From Ananas comosus (taxonomy: Eukaryota; Streptophyta; Magnoliopsida; Poales; Bromeliaceae): a DNA stretch of 64,000 nucleotides. Of this stretch, positions 31,887 through 43,565 are shown in pieces (position 1 is the stretch's first letter; every line of letters begins with the position of its first letter). The notes beneath the pieces are model-generated. The model was given only the letters and a program-made list of their open reading frames with translations. It had not been told where the DNA came from and made no database searches. The translations under genes were made by a program, and so were the position numbers. Where the stretch lies: contig NC_033625.1 in the NCBI RefSeq assembly GCF_001540865.1, forward strand, positions 9,169,855 through 9,233,854, read 5' to 3'.

Positions 31887-32374
31887 ACAAGACCCCAGAT
31901 AGCTACCCGAGAGTTGGCCAAATCCCGTTTTTTCGAGTTTTGGTGCAAGACTTTAAACCGCAAATCTCGGGGTACGAACCATAGGTCGGAACACAGTCAA
32001 CGACCCCCCAGAAAATCTGGAAAAACTCAGAACACAGCTCGAACACTCGAACCTCGCAATTTGCAAAGGTCCAGTGTGCTACAGTTCTTTTCCAGAAAAG
32101 TTGTTGGGAGTGCCTACCCATGAGCCCAGGAGCTTATGCTAGGGTTATATGCAGGTTAGAGCGGTAGTGGTACAGGCCTGAGGTCTTCGGACTGACATGA
32201 CGATTACTGGATTGGATATTTTGGGACTGATGGTCCAGTTGATGCATTCATATACAGTAGCTGTAGTTGCATTCTATATCCTGCTTTCCCATTGACATTG
32301 CTACTGTATTATTGTTCATAGATATCTTTGGTTACCAGTGAGTACCCTCGCCTTCGTCAGCTTGCGGTACCCAC

Positions 32375-32398
32375 TGAGAGACCCTCGTTGGTTTCTCA
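32375..32398 (+). promoter_or_regulatory. Conserved LTR hairpin, third family
   Basis: TGAGAGACC pairs with GGTTTCTCA (nine pairs, one G-U) around a CTCGTT loop. It is preceded by CCCAC and followed by CCCCCT. The lower stem bases match element B while the upper stem differs on both arms. Confidence 0.65.
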
Positions 32399-32933
32399 CC
32401 CCCTCCCCATTTTTGGTGACGTTGCTTGTCCGAGTTGGGACGAGGCGTGAGGCACGTTCTTAGTGGTCAATAGAGTTCCGGCCCGGTTCACATTGGTTTA
32501 GTTCTATCCCTATCTTTTCAGGATAAATGACTTAGATATTTTATGGTTCACTTGACTTTATTTCAGTTGGATATATATGGTTTTGTGAGGTTAAATAATG
32601 TTGTTTTATTTGTTATCATATGAGTTGTGAAAATAGTTTTCTACCTCTCATGGTAGTGTTTTAAAGAAAAGGTTTCCGAGTGGAAAACGGTTTTTAAAAG
32701 ATTTTCTTGTGGAAATGTAAATGTATATTGTGTGTGAATGATTTGTGGTTGTACTTGTACTCGTGCGACGTCGTGCAAATATAAGGGAGACTCTATCCAT
32801 GTGAATAGTGATTTTTCTGTATTTATGGCGGGTCTGTCATTTCTTCGGTCAAGATTTTCCAAAAAAAAATTATTAGGCATTTTTCGCTAATTTTACAGAC
32901 TAAAAAAGGGCCCCGGGTCGTGACAGATTAAAG

Positions 32934-32949
32934 TGGTATCAGAGCCAAG
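32934..32949 (+). promoter_or_regulatory. tRNA-iMet primer-binding site
   Basis: TGGTATCAGAGCCAAG lies nine bases after the LTR end at 32925. Confidence 0.93.
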
Positions 32950-33760
32950 TTACAACCACGGCTCCACTCATGGATTGTTTTGAAAAAATAAACTGAACTA
33001 TTGATTAGGTTGACCCATAGGAAGACCTATGGTATATAAGCACATGAGTGCATGGTTGTTTTTCGTACGTGCTTCAATTTTCACACAAATTCATGTCTCA
33101 GTCGGGACTAGTGGCGATGTACCTATACAAACATCGAGTGGCAGGGTGATATTCACCAGGTGTAGCCACTCCTGTCAGGTCGGGCCTTGAAGGGCCAGGT
33201 GATATTTTTGCGCCTAGGCGACTGTCTTAGCTGCCGGCGCCCAAGCCACTCTCCCTACATAGGGCACAAGTGCTATTGCGAGTATCTCTGCGGAGACGGT
33301 GTTTTTATTGGCTTCGACCGCAGATACTGCGCGGGCTGCTAGAATGCAGCCCGAGGCTTCATTACCAACCGCTTTTGCGGCTATAGCTTAGGTAATGCTC
33401 CTCCAGAATTGGTGGGTAGGACTGCAACGCCTATCCTTTTTTCTCGTTTCTCCATTAGTGGCATTGTGTCATGGAGAGAGGAGCGAACCAAGTTTCGCGT
33501 AGATGCAATTTGTTGGAGAAATCCTACCCACCTAACTTTGGCGGTATGACTCCCGATCTTAGTATTGGGAGTATGAATATCAGATTGGTGGTAGGACGTG
33601 GTGATCTGTGCTAGTATTTTCGAGCGGGTTCACCCGACTCGTTAACTACGTCTTGGTCAAGTTGCGCAAGTGTATTGCGCGGTGAGGTTGTCACTCACCG
33701 AATTATTAGTGTTGGTGCTTTGACTATCGAACCTATATCATTCAAATGCCTCAAGCCCAA
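32950..33760 (+). mobile_element. Leader and decayed gag start downstream of the 32.9-kb LTR
   Basis: An ATG near 33093 opens MSQSGLVAMYLYKHRVAG and stops soon after. Further frames are short and shifted. I see no gag core, knuckle or pol, so the element is cut off around 33.7 kb where the Tat-type LTR begins. Confidence 0.5.
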
Positions 33761-35255
33761 ACCTAAACATTAGTCACGAACCCAAAATCCAACCAAAATT
33801 CCATGAAAAAAAAAGGCTTTCATCATAAACCGAAAATGGGTTTTCATCACCCTAAACCCTAAACCGAAAATGGGTTTTCATCATGAACTAAACATGGGCT
33901 TCCACCATAAGGAGCTCTAATCATACCCAAATCTCATGAACCATACACTAAGATTATGAACTAAATCATATCCAAATCTCATAAACCATACACCACATTC
34001 ATGAGCCAAATTATACCCAAATCTTATGAATCATACACCACGTTCATAAGCCGAATCATACCCAACTCTCATAAACCATACACCAAGTTCATGAACCAAA
34101 TCATACCCAACTCTCATGAACCATACACCAAATTCATAAACCAAATCATACCCAACTCTCATGAACCATACACTAAGTTCACATTAAGTTCTATCATGAA
34201 CCAACATAAACAAATTTTAGAGTTCTATCATGAGCCCAACTCTATCGTGGGCTATATTCACAAACTGAACCCAACTCTACCATAGGCCAAGTTCATAAAT
34301 TGAAGCCAACTTCGTCATGAATCTCAACCTTTTGCTCTAGCCCATATACTTAGATTAGCAGTCAAGTGCAAAATCAACCAACTCTTATACGCATACTTAG
34401 GGCGAAGTCAATCCCACTGCCTTAGCACATATCAGTAAGGCAAAATCATTTTCAAACCAATAGAGTTCTAAATTATATACTTAAAACTCAGTCAAATCAA
34501 GTTCAATAGAGCTCTAATACATATATACTTAGAGTTCATTTGAATTGAATCTGACTGAACCTAACACATATACTTATAGTCAACCTTTTGCTCTAGCTCA
34601 CCTATATAGAGTGAAACCCATGTTCAATCAAGCTCTAATACATATACTTAGTTAAATCAAAATCTACGAACCCTAAGGCAATACTTAGCTCTTAGTCAGA
34701 TTCTCATTCTAGCACATACAACTAAAGTGTAAAATATATCAAATTCAACTAATTCTAATATATATACTCAGGAATTAGCCACCTTCGGGTAACATCAAAT
34801 CCGACCCATCTCAATACATGTACTTTGGGTTTGGCCACATCTTCACCTTGAAACATACAACTGCAATGAAATCAAATATAACTGGACTCTAAAACATATA
34901 CTTAGAGCTAATTAAACTCTAATACATATACAGAGTTTTATGCCGACTAGATCCTAATATATACACTTAGGATCTAGTCAACTTCAAATCCAACTGAATT
35001 CTAATACATGCACATAGGATTCAGCCAATCATTAATATATAGTCCATTCTATCCTCCTTACTAAGGTCTCTTAATCCACAGTGCCCTAATCTTGCTAGGG
35101 TAATTAATAGTAGATGCTTGCATCTGTTAAAAACTATGGATCTACAATACCTGAAATCCATTTAAATATTAATCTGAATCATGAGTACCACTCCCACAAG
35201 AATCCAAAAAAAAAAAAGATTAACCGTGTGAGGTGAGTCATTTATCGTGGCGGAT
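33760..35255 (+). repeat. Solo Tat-type LTR, plus orientation
   Basis: The right part (35040-35255) is homologous to the inverted 10280-10480 LTR end. Similarity stops near 35255, just where the first element has its primer site, so no internal region follows. It contains the 45-bp array at 33.94-34.19 kb and many CTAATACATATACTTAG words. The left end is approximate and no target duplication was identified. Confidence 0.75.
33938..34185. repeat. 45-bp tandem repeat, about five copies
   Basis: The unit has the words AACCATACACCAAGTTCATG and ACCAAATCATACCCAACTCT. Because 45 is a multiple of three, one frame reads as a 15-residue repeat, which is not a protein. Confidence 0.9.
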
Positions 35256-37052
35256 AGCCTTAAAGAGCTAACGCTTGTCCTCTTTCTTCCTCTTCTCTTT
35301 TCCTCAAGAGAAACCCTCTCATTCTCCTTCTTCTCACACTTTTCCTCACCTTCTCATTCCTTCTCAAGGCTTCACACTTGGAGTATGAGTTCTCGAGAAC
35401 TTGGACATAGAGGCCATGACTATGGGAGCACCATTGTTGGAGAAAGCTTTAAGGTTTAGATGAGAGTAGGGGCACTAAGCTTTGACTTTAATAGGGGATT
35501 TGCGTAATTCATAAGGATTTTTTCCCCCTAATGTCAAGAACCTCGAAAGATCAAAAGGGCTTTACAACAAGGTTTTGTAAATGCATTGTTGCCAAGATGG
35601 GGCTTTGAGATCTTTTGTAGAAATCGAGTTTTTCTTAAAACTAAAATTTTGAGGGGATGGCTATTTCTGTAAAATTGTATAGTTTTCAGTGAAATAAAAT
35701 TGCCACTCCCATGGTTTGGCAGTGCTGAAAGTCGTGGAAGGGAACATTCTGCAATTTCGTACAGTAAAAACGTGATTATGAGAGAAAAATGACAAGAGGG
35801 TAATCGAGACGTTTCAGTTTTTTTTTGCAAAAAATACGATATTTTGTGTCAAATTACATAACAATTTATGAACGGTGCCACTGTGCAAAATACACACACT
35901 AGAGAGTTGTACTTAAAAAAAGTATAAACCAAAGGGGCTAAAATGCAATTTTTATATAATTAAAAATTAGAGCACTCGGCGAAAAGGTTACCATTTATGT
36001 GTGAAAAATAAAATATTTTCACAACAGAGGACTTCTGTGCGTAGAGGACTGAGAAAGGACTAAAACGGTCAAAGAAAGAAGGGTGGAGAAATGAAACAAA
36101 AAAAAAACTAACCCTATCCATAGATCTCTATCTCTTTCTCCCTCGCCCCTCACCCTAGCTGCCGCCAACTCTCGACTCCACCGGGGCGCCACCCATATCG
36201 GTGACCTCCCAGGTCGGTGGGGTGGCCAGCCCAAGTCCTTTTCTCTCTCTCTAGATATTTCATTCTCACCATCGGATCTTTCTTTCTCTCGAGTTGGTCG
36301 TAGTCCCCTTTGCCATTACTGCAGCAAAGCTGGCCTGCCTAGCCTCTGGCGACCCACACTGGCCCTGCCTCGCCACCTCAGCCTTCCTCGAGCCTCGGAC
36401 TCAGCTAGTGCTCAAGCTGATGGAGCCGTGGCTTGAACCTTTAGATCCATCACTGTAGCTGGTCGCTGCCTCCTTGATCTTCCCATCGTTGGACTCCTCT
36501 ACTTCTAGTTGACACCGGTTGCCTTAGCGCATAAGAGCTTGATAGCTCCTTGCTCTTTGTTGCTATTGATTTTGGTGGTCCAGGGCCAAGTTTCTTGTAT
36601 CGACCATTCTGGTCATCGGCAAGGTTCCGGTTAGGGAACCCTTCGACGTGCTTAGGCTCACTTCAATGACAGCCCTGATTGGTACAGCAGGCTAATTTGG
36701 ATCACGCACTCCGGGGGTTTTGTGGCTCAGAAAAAAGGTTGCTCTAACTTGTTCTTTGGCAGCCATTGGGGCTCCGAATTGCAAGCATGATGCGATACCC
36801 TTCTCCTGGTGCAACAGGTTGGATTCCAAATCGCGGAATTGGTGGTAACGAGCCTAACTTTTATTTTCAAAATAATTATGCTAATTATCAAAACTATATC
36901 CTTTTATGCAAATATACGTTACTGGCTGCCTTGGGTAACGTGTAATATGTGTATTGGACCCCTAAACTGTCAGCTTATGTTCGAAAGTTAAGTCAGAGCT
37001 AAAATAGGCTTTATGGTGCTTCTGTTCGTGAGATCATAGCTATAATGTGGCC
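35256..37052. other. Unassigned, probably old LTR-derived sequence
   Basis: No domain-bearing frame was found. 35.27-35.40 kb is CT-rich. 35.9-36.3 kb has an A-rich stretch followed by a CT-rich, CCCTAGCTGCCGCC-containing leader that resembles LTR leaders elsewhere in the window. 36.3-36.7 kb is moderately GC-rich. I cannot assign a family. Confidence 0.4.
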
Positions 37053-37063
37053 AAGTGGGAGAT
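37053..37063 (+). promoter_or_regulatory. Polypurine tract of a copia-type element
   Basis: AAGTGGGAGAT directly before TGTTATCAGG is the usual copia tract and LTR junction. A matching AAATGGGAGAT is at 49160-49170. Confidence 0.8.
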
Positions 37064-37583
37064 TGTTATCAGGTGGTGTGTCCACATTGGCTAGTTCTTG
37101 TTCAACCCGATCCATAAAAGATGTGAATTAGCATTTATCCTAATAAGTTAAGTATAAGGACAAATTTATATGTTTCTTATTAATTAAGAAACGTATCTCC
37201 TAATAAATATCTAAATAGATGTTATAATCCTAATCTCTATGTAAGAATCAAGATATTTTAATAGGTCCCAATAATCTACAAATACGATCACTTTCTCTCA
37301 GATTTTGTACCTACGAGAATATACAGATTTCTTTCTTCTGCTCTCTCTACTTTCTCTCAGGGACTTCCACCTATGTTCCCGAAGTTTTAGAGTGTGGACA
37401 TAGAGGACTCTCGTAGCCCTCATTGCATTCAATCCATAATGCGTGGGAGAAGGCGAGATACAAGAAAGATCTACAAGCTAAATGGAAGATCCAGAAGAAT
37501 TTAGATAAGGAAGATCCAATAAGGCTAGTAAAACAAGTAATCTGATCTGATTTGTAAATTTTCGATGCTCTCTAAATTCAACA
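37064..37583 (+). repeat. Ty1/copia LTR, 520 bp
   Basis: It starts TGTTATCAGGTGG after a polypurine tract and ends AAATTCAACA, followed by TTTGTATCAGAGC, a decayed iMet primer site. It has short size, an AT-rich left part and a CT-rich centre. Having a polypurine tract on one side and a primer site on the other means two internal regions once flanked it. A decayed relative is at 49.17-49.5 kb. Confidence 0.82.
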
Positions 37584-37584
37584 A

Positions 37585-37597
37585 TTTGTATCAGAGC
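37585..37597 (+). promoter_or_regulatory. Decayed primer-binding site of a copia element
   Basis: TTTGTATCAGAGC differs by one base from the standard TTGGTATCAGAGC context and sits one base after the LTR end. Confidence 0.7.
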
Positions 37598-37837
37598 AAT
37601 GTTTTGCTTGTTTTTGCTTTATGATCATGCCTATGATGCTTGATCAGAATGCATGCTTCGTTGATCAATTATTTTTGATGTAGAGTAGTTCTACAATTTT
37701 TTTAATTCATTTTTCTATGTAAAATTGATTAAAAAAAGGAAAAATCAAATAAGTTTTAGTTTTTTTTTAAAGTTGATCACGAAACATGCAACAGATTTTT
37801 TTTAAGCCTCATGTGTGTGTGTGTGTATATATATATA
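37598..37837. other. AT-rich spacer with (GT)n/(TA)n microsatellite
   Basis: No gene. It ends in GTGTGTGTGTGTGTATATATATATA (37812-37837), the site next to which the first fold-back MITE sits. Confidence 0.6.
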
Positions 37838-38382
37838 GGGTCCGGCTACTATACTATTATGAGTACGATCGCTCTCGTACTTATAAATCATTTTCGATGA
37901 TAGAGCTTCCGAATCGACTATCCATACCGTTAAACATGATTTACAGCATTTAAAACTTCTAGAAATCAAATTTTATAATTTTTCGACATCATTTACCTTA
38001 CGATCAAGAGGTCACAAATTTGACAATTTTTAATGGCCGATATGGGATACTTGCTAGTTTAACGGTGTAAAAGAATTAGAATTTCTTGAATTTTTTATAG
38101 AAAATTCTATTCACTACCTAGAAAAAGATCAATAACTCCGATCTTGAATTGAAGGATCCGATCATCTTTTTTTAGGACGTCGTTCGATTTTGACTGTTCA
38201 TTTTATGCCCGCCTTATGGACTTTATTATGATTTAGAAAATTTACGAAATTTATTTTCTAGAAGTTTCAAATACTCTAGATCATATTTAACGGAGTGAAT
38301 TGTCGATTTAGAAGCTCCATCATCGAAAATAACTTATGAGTACAAGGGCTCCAATACTGATAATAGTATAGTAGCCACGGCC
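37838..38382. mobile_element. Fold-back MITE 1 (545 bp)
   Basis: The left end GGTCCGGCTACTATACTATTA and the inverse of the right end GGCCGTGGCTACTATACTATTA match. Pairing extends inward for about 100 bases (TCATTTTCGATGATAGAGCTTC; CCGTTAAACATGAT). Both ends abut TATATA, consistent with insertion at TA. There is no coding capacity. Confidence 0.85.
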
Positions 38383-38392
38383 TATATATATA

Positions 38393-38930
38393 GAACTAGT
38401 CTCCTATAGTATCTATAGTACTGGGGCCGATACTATAGTCTCGTTTTCAATCTTAGGGTATTCAAATCAACGATCCACATCGTTAAAACTGATCTAGGAT
38501 ATTTAAATTTTTTAGAAATAAAATTTTATATTTTTTCGACATAGTTTACTTTATGATCAAACCATTTCAAAATTGTCAATTTTCAATGGCTACTACGGCG
38601 AGTTTGGAGTTTAACGGTGTAGAAGATTCTAAATTTCTTCAAATTTTGATAAAAAATACTTTAAACTATCTAGATCAAGGTCAATATTCTTGATCTTGAA
38701 TTTAAAAGTCTTATGCTCAAAATTTTAAAGATTGTTCAATTTCCACCGTCCATTTTGACATAATTTATTTACTAAATAAATAATGTCGAAAGAAGCTAAA
38801 ATTTTATTTCTAAAAACTTCATATATCCTAGATCATATTTAACGGTGTGGATCGTTAATTTGAACACCCTACAATCGAAAACAAGACTAGAGTATTGGAG
38901 CTCTTGTACTATAGATAGTATAGTAGCCTC
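38393..38930. mobile_element. Fold-back MITE 2 (about 538 bp)
   Basis: The left end (from about 38395, ACTAGTCTCCTATAGTATCT) pairs with the inverse of the right end. Matching continues through CTCGTTTTCAATCTTAGGGT and GATCCACATCGTTAAA. It is a diverged member of the MITE 1 family, placed head to tail next to it. Confidence 0.78.
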
Positions 38931-38950
38931 ATTCTATATATATATATATG

Positions 38951-39003
38951 AGTTGGACTGGGCTACTATTAGAACGTTTTACTATTAATAGTATTTCAGC
39001 CTA
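38951..39003. mobile_element. Minimal MITE of about 53 bp made of termini only
   Basis: GTTGGACTGGGCTACTATTAG is joined directly to AACGTTTTACTATTAATAGT and TTTCAGCCTA. These are the two ends of the 250-bp element that follows at 39029, with the whole middle missing. Confidence 0.75.
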
Positions 39004-39269
39004 ATTCTATATATATATATATATATAGTTGGACTGGGCTACTATTAGTAGCAAAATCTCATTGTTGCTACCAGTTTTTTAGCCTTTGGATCAACTCTTT
39101 TCATTATTTCTAACCATTGGATTAAATACTACAACCCAGTGGGGACCACTCAACCCTAGGGGGACCACTCAACTCTAAGCGACTAATATCATCCTGACCC
39201 TACAAAGTTTCATCCAAGGGTTAAAAACTTGATAGTAAAAAGAGCGTTTTACTATTAATAGTATTCCAG

Positions 39270-39274
<5 letters not shown>

Positions 39275-39322
<48 letters not shown>

Positions 39323-39372
39323 AGTATATAATATATATATATATATATATAGTATATATATAATATATATAT
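39275..39372. repeat. (AT)n microsatellite
   Basis: Almost pure TA repeats of about 100 bases between copies one and two of the array. Confidence 0.95.
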
Positions 39373-39599
39373 CGATTAGGACTGTGGCTACTATTTAGTA
39401 GCAAATCTCATTCGTTGCTTACCAATTTTTTAGCTGTTGGATCAACTCTTTTATTATTTCTAACCATTGATTAAATAACTATAACCCAAGGGGACCAAAC
39501 CCTAGAGCGGACCACTTCAACTCTAAACGCGAACTAAGTATCATCTGACCTACAATTTTTTCCAAGGGTTAAAACTTGATAGCAAAAGAGCGTCGTTTA

Positions 39600-39715
39600 C
39601 ATTAATACGTTTTCCAAGCGCTCATCTCTCCTCTCTTCCTCCTCTCTCTCTTCTCTCTCTCTTTCTCTCGTCTCTCTCTCTCTCTCTCTCTCTCTCTTCT
39701 TCTCTATATATAATA
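39600..39715. repeat. CT-rich microsatellite
   Basis: CTCTCTCTC runs follow the second array copy. A shorter version is at 40296-40352 after the fourth copy. Confidence 0.9.
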
Positions 39716-40920
39716 TTCTATAGAATATATATATAATCTAATATAGTAATATATATTATAGTGGATTGTCGCTACTATTAGTAGCAAAATCTCATTATTG
39801 GCTACAGTTTTTTAGCCTTTGGATCAACTCTTTATATATTTCTAACCATTGCGATAAATACTAGTAATCAGTGGGGACATTTCACCCGTAGGGACACTAC
39901 TCTAACGAAATAATTCATCCGGACCCTACAATTTTTCATCAAAGGTTAAAAATTTATAGCCAAAAAGAAGCCGTTTTACTATTAATAGTATTCCAGCCTA
40001 TTAATATCATATATAATATATATATATAATATATATAATATATAATATAGTTGGACTAGGGCTACTATTAGTGAGCAAATCTCATTGTTCGCTTGTGATA
40101 CCATTTTTTAGCTTGGATCAATCTTTTCATTATTTCTACAGATTGGATTAAAACTATAAGCCACAGAGAGCGACACTCAACCCTAGGGGACACTCAACTC
40201 TAACCGACTAATATCATCCTGACCCTACAATTTTTCATCCAGAGTTAAAAACTGGATAGCAAAAAGAGGTTTACATTATAGTATCCAGCTCAAACTCTCT
40301 CCAATCTTCTCTCATCTCGTCTCTCTCTCTCTCTCTCTCTCTCTCTCCTTCTACTATATATTATATATATATATATATATTATATAGTTGATTGGCTACT
40401 CATTGTAGCAAAATCTCATTATTGCTACAGTTTTTTAGCCTTTGGATCAACTACTTTTCATTATTCTAACCATTGGATGTAAATTACTATAAATCAGTGG
40501 GACATTCAACCCCTAGGGTCGCGACCACTCAACTCTAAGCCGACTAATATCATCCTGACCTACGATTCTTCATCTAAGGCGTTAAAATTGAATTAGCAAA
40601 AAGAGCGATGTTTAACTATTAATAGATATTCCAGCCGTATATTATATATTATAACTATATATATATAATATGTTAGACTGGGCTACATAGTAGCAAAAAT
40701 TTCATTGATGCTACCAGTTTTTTAGCCTTGGGGATCAACTCTTTTTATTATTTCTAACCATTGATTAAATAATACTATATTAGTGGCGGACCACTCAACT
40801 CTGGGACACTTCAACTCTCAACCGAACAATATGCATCCTGACCCTACAATTTTATCATCAGGGTTAGAAAAACGTGATAGCAAAAGAACGTTTTATATTT
40901 AAATAGTATAGCAGATTCGT

Positions 40921-41277
40921 CTATATATATACTATATAATATATTATATATATATATATATATATTTATTATATATTTATATAATTATATATATATATTT
41001 GCTTCGTACATTATTAAAAAAGAGCAACCCTACCCACTCTACACAGGCGTTGGGCCTGGCCCAATCCGCGTGACTACGAGTAGCCCACACCTGAGCACAG
41101 GCCTATAGACTATGGTTTATTTTTTTCATTTATTTTTTTATTTATAAAAAATTGTATAATTTTTTTTGTTTGTTTTTGTATGGTACAATATTTTTTCAGT
41201 CGGTACAAAAAATAATTAAATAAAATAAAAAATTTATGCTTGTGTAGCATGTTATAAATTGGGATAATTGCCTACAT
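40921..41277. other. AT-rich spacer
   Basis: TA repeats to about 41003 are followed by T-rich and A-rich sequence and a short GC-richer patch (41030-41110). No gene or element end was recognised. Confidence 0.5.
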
Positions 41278-41688
41278 ACCCCTCAAAACTTCGGAAATAT
41301 CTCATTTACCCCTACTTTTTTCTCTTTCCAATATACCCCTCATATGTTTCTCCGTTATTTCAAAATATCCCTACAGTTATCACCTGTTAAGTTAACTTAG
41401 GTTAAACGTGAGTTAAATATCTAACACAGTTTAAAAAAAATTAAAATGCCACTTTTGCCCTTAACTTAAAGGCAAATAAAAAATATTGCTGATGGTAGAA
41501 GGATATATTTGAAAAGACCAAAAAGCAAAATATTTTTTGTGCCCCTAACTTAAGGGCTAATAAGAAAAGTCAGTGCTGGCAGAAGGGTATATTTGAAAGG
41601 GCAAAATAGTAATTCCATAGAGATAACATAGTTCATTAACAGATTTTAACTCTAGGGGTATATTTGAAATAGGTTCGAACGTAAAAAG

Positions 41689-41693
41689 GGTAT
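41689..41693. other. Target-site duplication GGTAT, left copy
   Basis: It matches 44044-44048 exactly, directly outside the LTR ends. Confidence 0.93.
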
Positions 41694-41868
41694 TGTAAGA
41701 AAGTGAATTCTCGAAATCCGAGAGTTGAACTTCATTTGGAATCGACTTATCGTCGACTTGGTATGCTTCGGAAAGTCCGAATGCGGTGAAAACGCGAAAA
41801 GCGCATTAGGGAGACCTTGGAGAGTTGAGGATTGCAAAGTTGCAAGATTGCACAACTTCATAACTCTC

Positions 41869-42004
41869 GGGGTCCGGACCCTAGTGGCAAGGTCCGGACC
41901 CCGTAGCTGCAAAAGAGCCCTCTTGGTATTGAGAACCTCAAGTGTACAACTTGCACACTTTGGCAACTCTCGGGTCCGGACCCTGGCTTTAGGGTCCGGA
42001 CCCC
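41869..42004 (+). promoter_or_regulatory. Paired TCCGGA palindromes
   Basis: GGGGTCCGGACC (41869-41880) faces GGTCCGGACCCC (41891-41902), a perfect 12-bp inverted pair. A second pair is at 41972-41984 and 41991-42004. The position within the LTR equals that of the ACCGGT pairs in element B, but the core is different. Confidence 0.8.
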
Positions 42005-42261
42005 GTACCACGAAATGCCCCATTTTGGGCTGTTACAACAATGTTAAGGGGGTTTTGTGCTTTTGTTACATGAGTGGGGGGATATAGAGATGAGAAAGCC
42101 CTCTCTTTCTTATTCGCCTAGATCTTTCTCCCTCTCTCTCTCTAAGTGCTCTTTCTCTATCTAGAAGGTGAAGGAGGAGAAGGAGTTGGTGGAGATTGAA
42201 GCAAGGGGAAGGCTAGGCATCATCTTCTCCTTCTTCTTCAAGCTTGGAGGAGGCTTTTGAG

Positions 42262-42263
42262 GT
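42262..42263 (+). promoter_or_regulatory. Conserved 5' splice donor in the solo LTR leader
   Basis: TTTTGAG|GTAAGCTTC follows a purine-rich leader and CTTGGAGGAGG, as in element B. Confidence 0.6.
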
Positions 42264-43540
42264 AAGCTTCTAACCTCTCTAATGGCATCTTCTAGGGTTT
42301 AGATTCTTATACTCTAGAAGTGGTTTAGTTGGAGTTCTAGAATGACTAATAGATGATTCTAGTATGAAGCTAGAGCTTTGTTGAGGTTTTGTTACCATGG
42401 TTGCAATCTAGGGCTCGAACTTAGGGTTTTGAGAAATCGATGAGTTTGATCTCAATTGGTCGGTTGTAAACCTAATTGTTAGGTATCTAAGCACATCGGC
42501 GAAATCGGTTTGACGATTCGTCGAGTTGGTATGAAGTTCTTGGCAAAAGGGACAGTCGTAGTCCTCGTTCCTACTCGGAGAGCCGAAGCGACGTTCCAAG
42601 AGATTGCCGAGTTCCGTTCCTCAAGTTGTAGCATCGCCAAAAGGTGGGTGGTGACCATCCCGAAGCAGTTGAACTGCTCCCTATGTCTAAGTTTGTTGTT
42701 GACTATATTGCATATTGAGCATGATACATATAGGGTGCTTAGATGCTTGTATCTATTCTTGCATGCTAGTAGTAGTGTAGTTTCCTTGGTTTCGCACTTG
42801 AACCTAGCATGCATGAGGTTAGCGTGATATGGCTTAGAACCCTATATGAGATGATATATGATGGATTGGAACCTAGGTAAATGACAACCTAGTGATTGTG
42901 CCTATGTGGATGAAAACCTAGTAAAGTGTAAACTAGTGTCTTGGGAATATGTAACAAGAACGAGTGGCATCTAGTTAATGTTGAACACATGAACGAGTGG
43001 CATGAGAACCTTAGTGTAGTGAAACACTATGAGATTGAGTACAGGAACACACTGATTCCATGATGATGATAACCCTAGTTGTTAGGGTATCCTCAGTTGA
43101 CGAGGATTGGATCGACTCACATAGCCTGTCTGCGCTTGTAGTGGTCGCTCTACACAAGCTGTGCACTCCGGAGTTTTGGTCACTAGAGGGGCAGTCGTGA
43201 GCTGCCCAGACAGTAGCTAGCTGTCCGCAGGCGGTCTCGGGGATAGCCGAGTGATTAAAATCTCCTCCCCTATGAGACTTTGAGACGTGAGATTGAGAGC
43301 GAGCCTTCGGGTTAGCTGAGAGCTTGGGTAATCTAATGAATAGCTTTATTGTTGATCATAGTAGTATGGTAGCTAGCCTTTACTATGAGTTGCATGCATT
43401 CATTATAGATTGAGGCATGGTAGATTACTTTCATGTCTTCTTACTATGTTATCGCTTTTAAGTTATCTATCTATCTATCTATCTGCCTATACCTGCTTAG
43501 ACCTAGTGGGGAGATCGGCGAAGTCAGCGGCCGAACCCAT

Positions 43541-43565
43541 TGGGAACTATGGACAATAGTTCTCA
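43541..43565 (+). promoter_or_regulatory. Conserved LTR hairpin, solo LTR
   Basis: TGGGAACTAT pairs with ATAGTTCTCA around a GGACA loop, with CCCCACT following. Confidence 0.7.

Larger units (their letters stand above)
31742..32925 (+). repeat. LTR of a third chromovirus-like family (left end missing)
   Basis: It ends GGGTCGTGACA at 32925, with a primer site nine bases on. It has TACCGGTA palindromes at 31748-31886 and a hairpin TGAGAGACC/GGTTTCTCA (32375-32398) followed by CACCCC. The words near the end, such as GGCGGGTCTGTC and GTGCAAATATAAGGGAGACTC, reappear inverted at 44.1-44.3 kb. Confidence 0.85.
39028..40920. repeat. Array of six copies of a 250-bp MITE separated by AT and CT microsatellites
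   Basis: Copies begin GGnnTnGGCTACTATTAGTAGC at about 39028, 39380, 39765, 40048, 40386 and 40670, and end near TTTACTATTAATAGTATTCCAGCC. Later copies carry many single-base indels. Copies two and four are followed by CT-rich runs and copies three and five by AT runs, so a unit of about 650 bp (39374-40045, 40046-40670) is repeated. Confidence 0.8.

Noticed and set aside
34001..34285. Open frame with 15-residue repeats
   Set aside because: It is the translation of a 45-bp tandem repeat inside an LTR.
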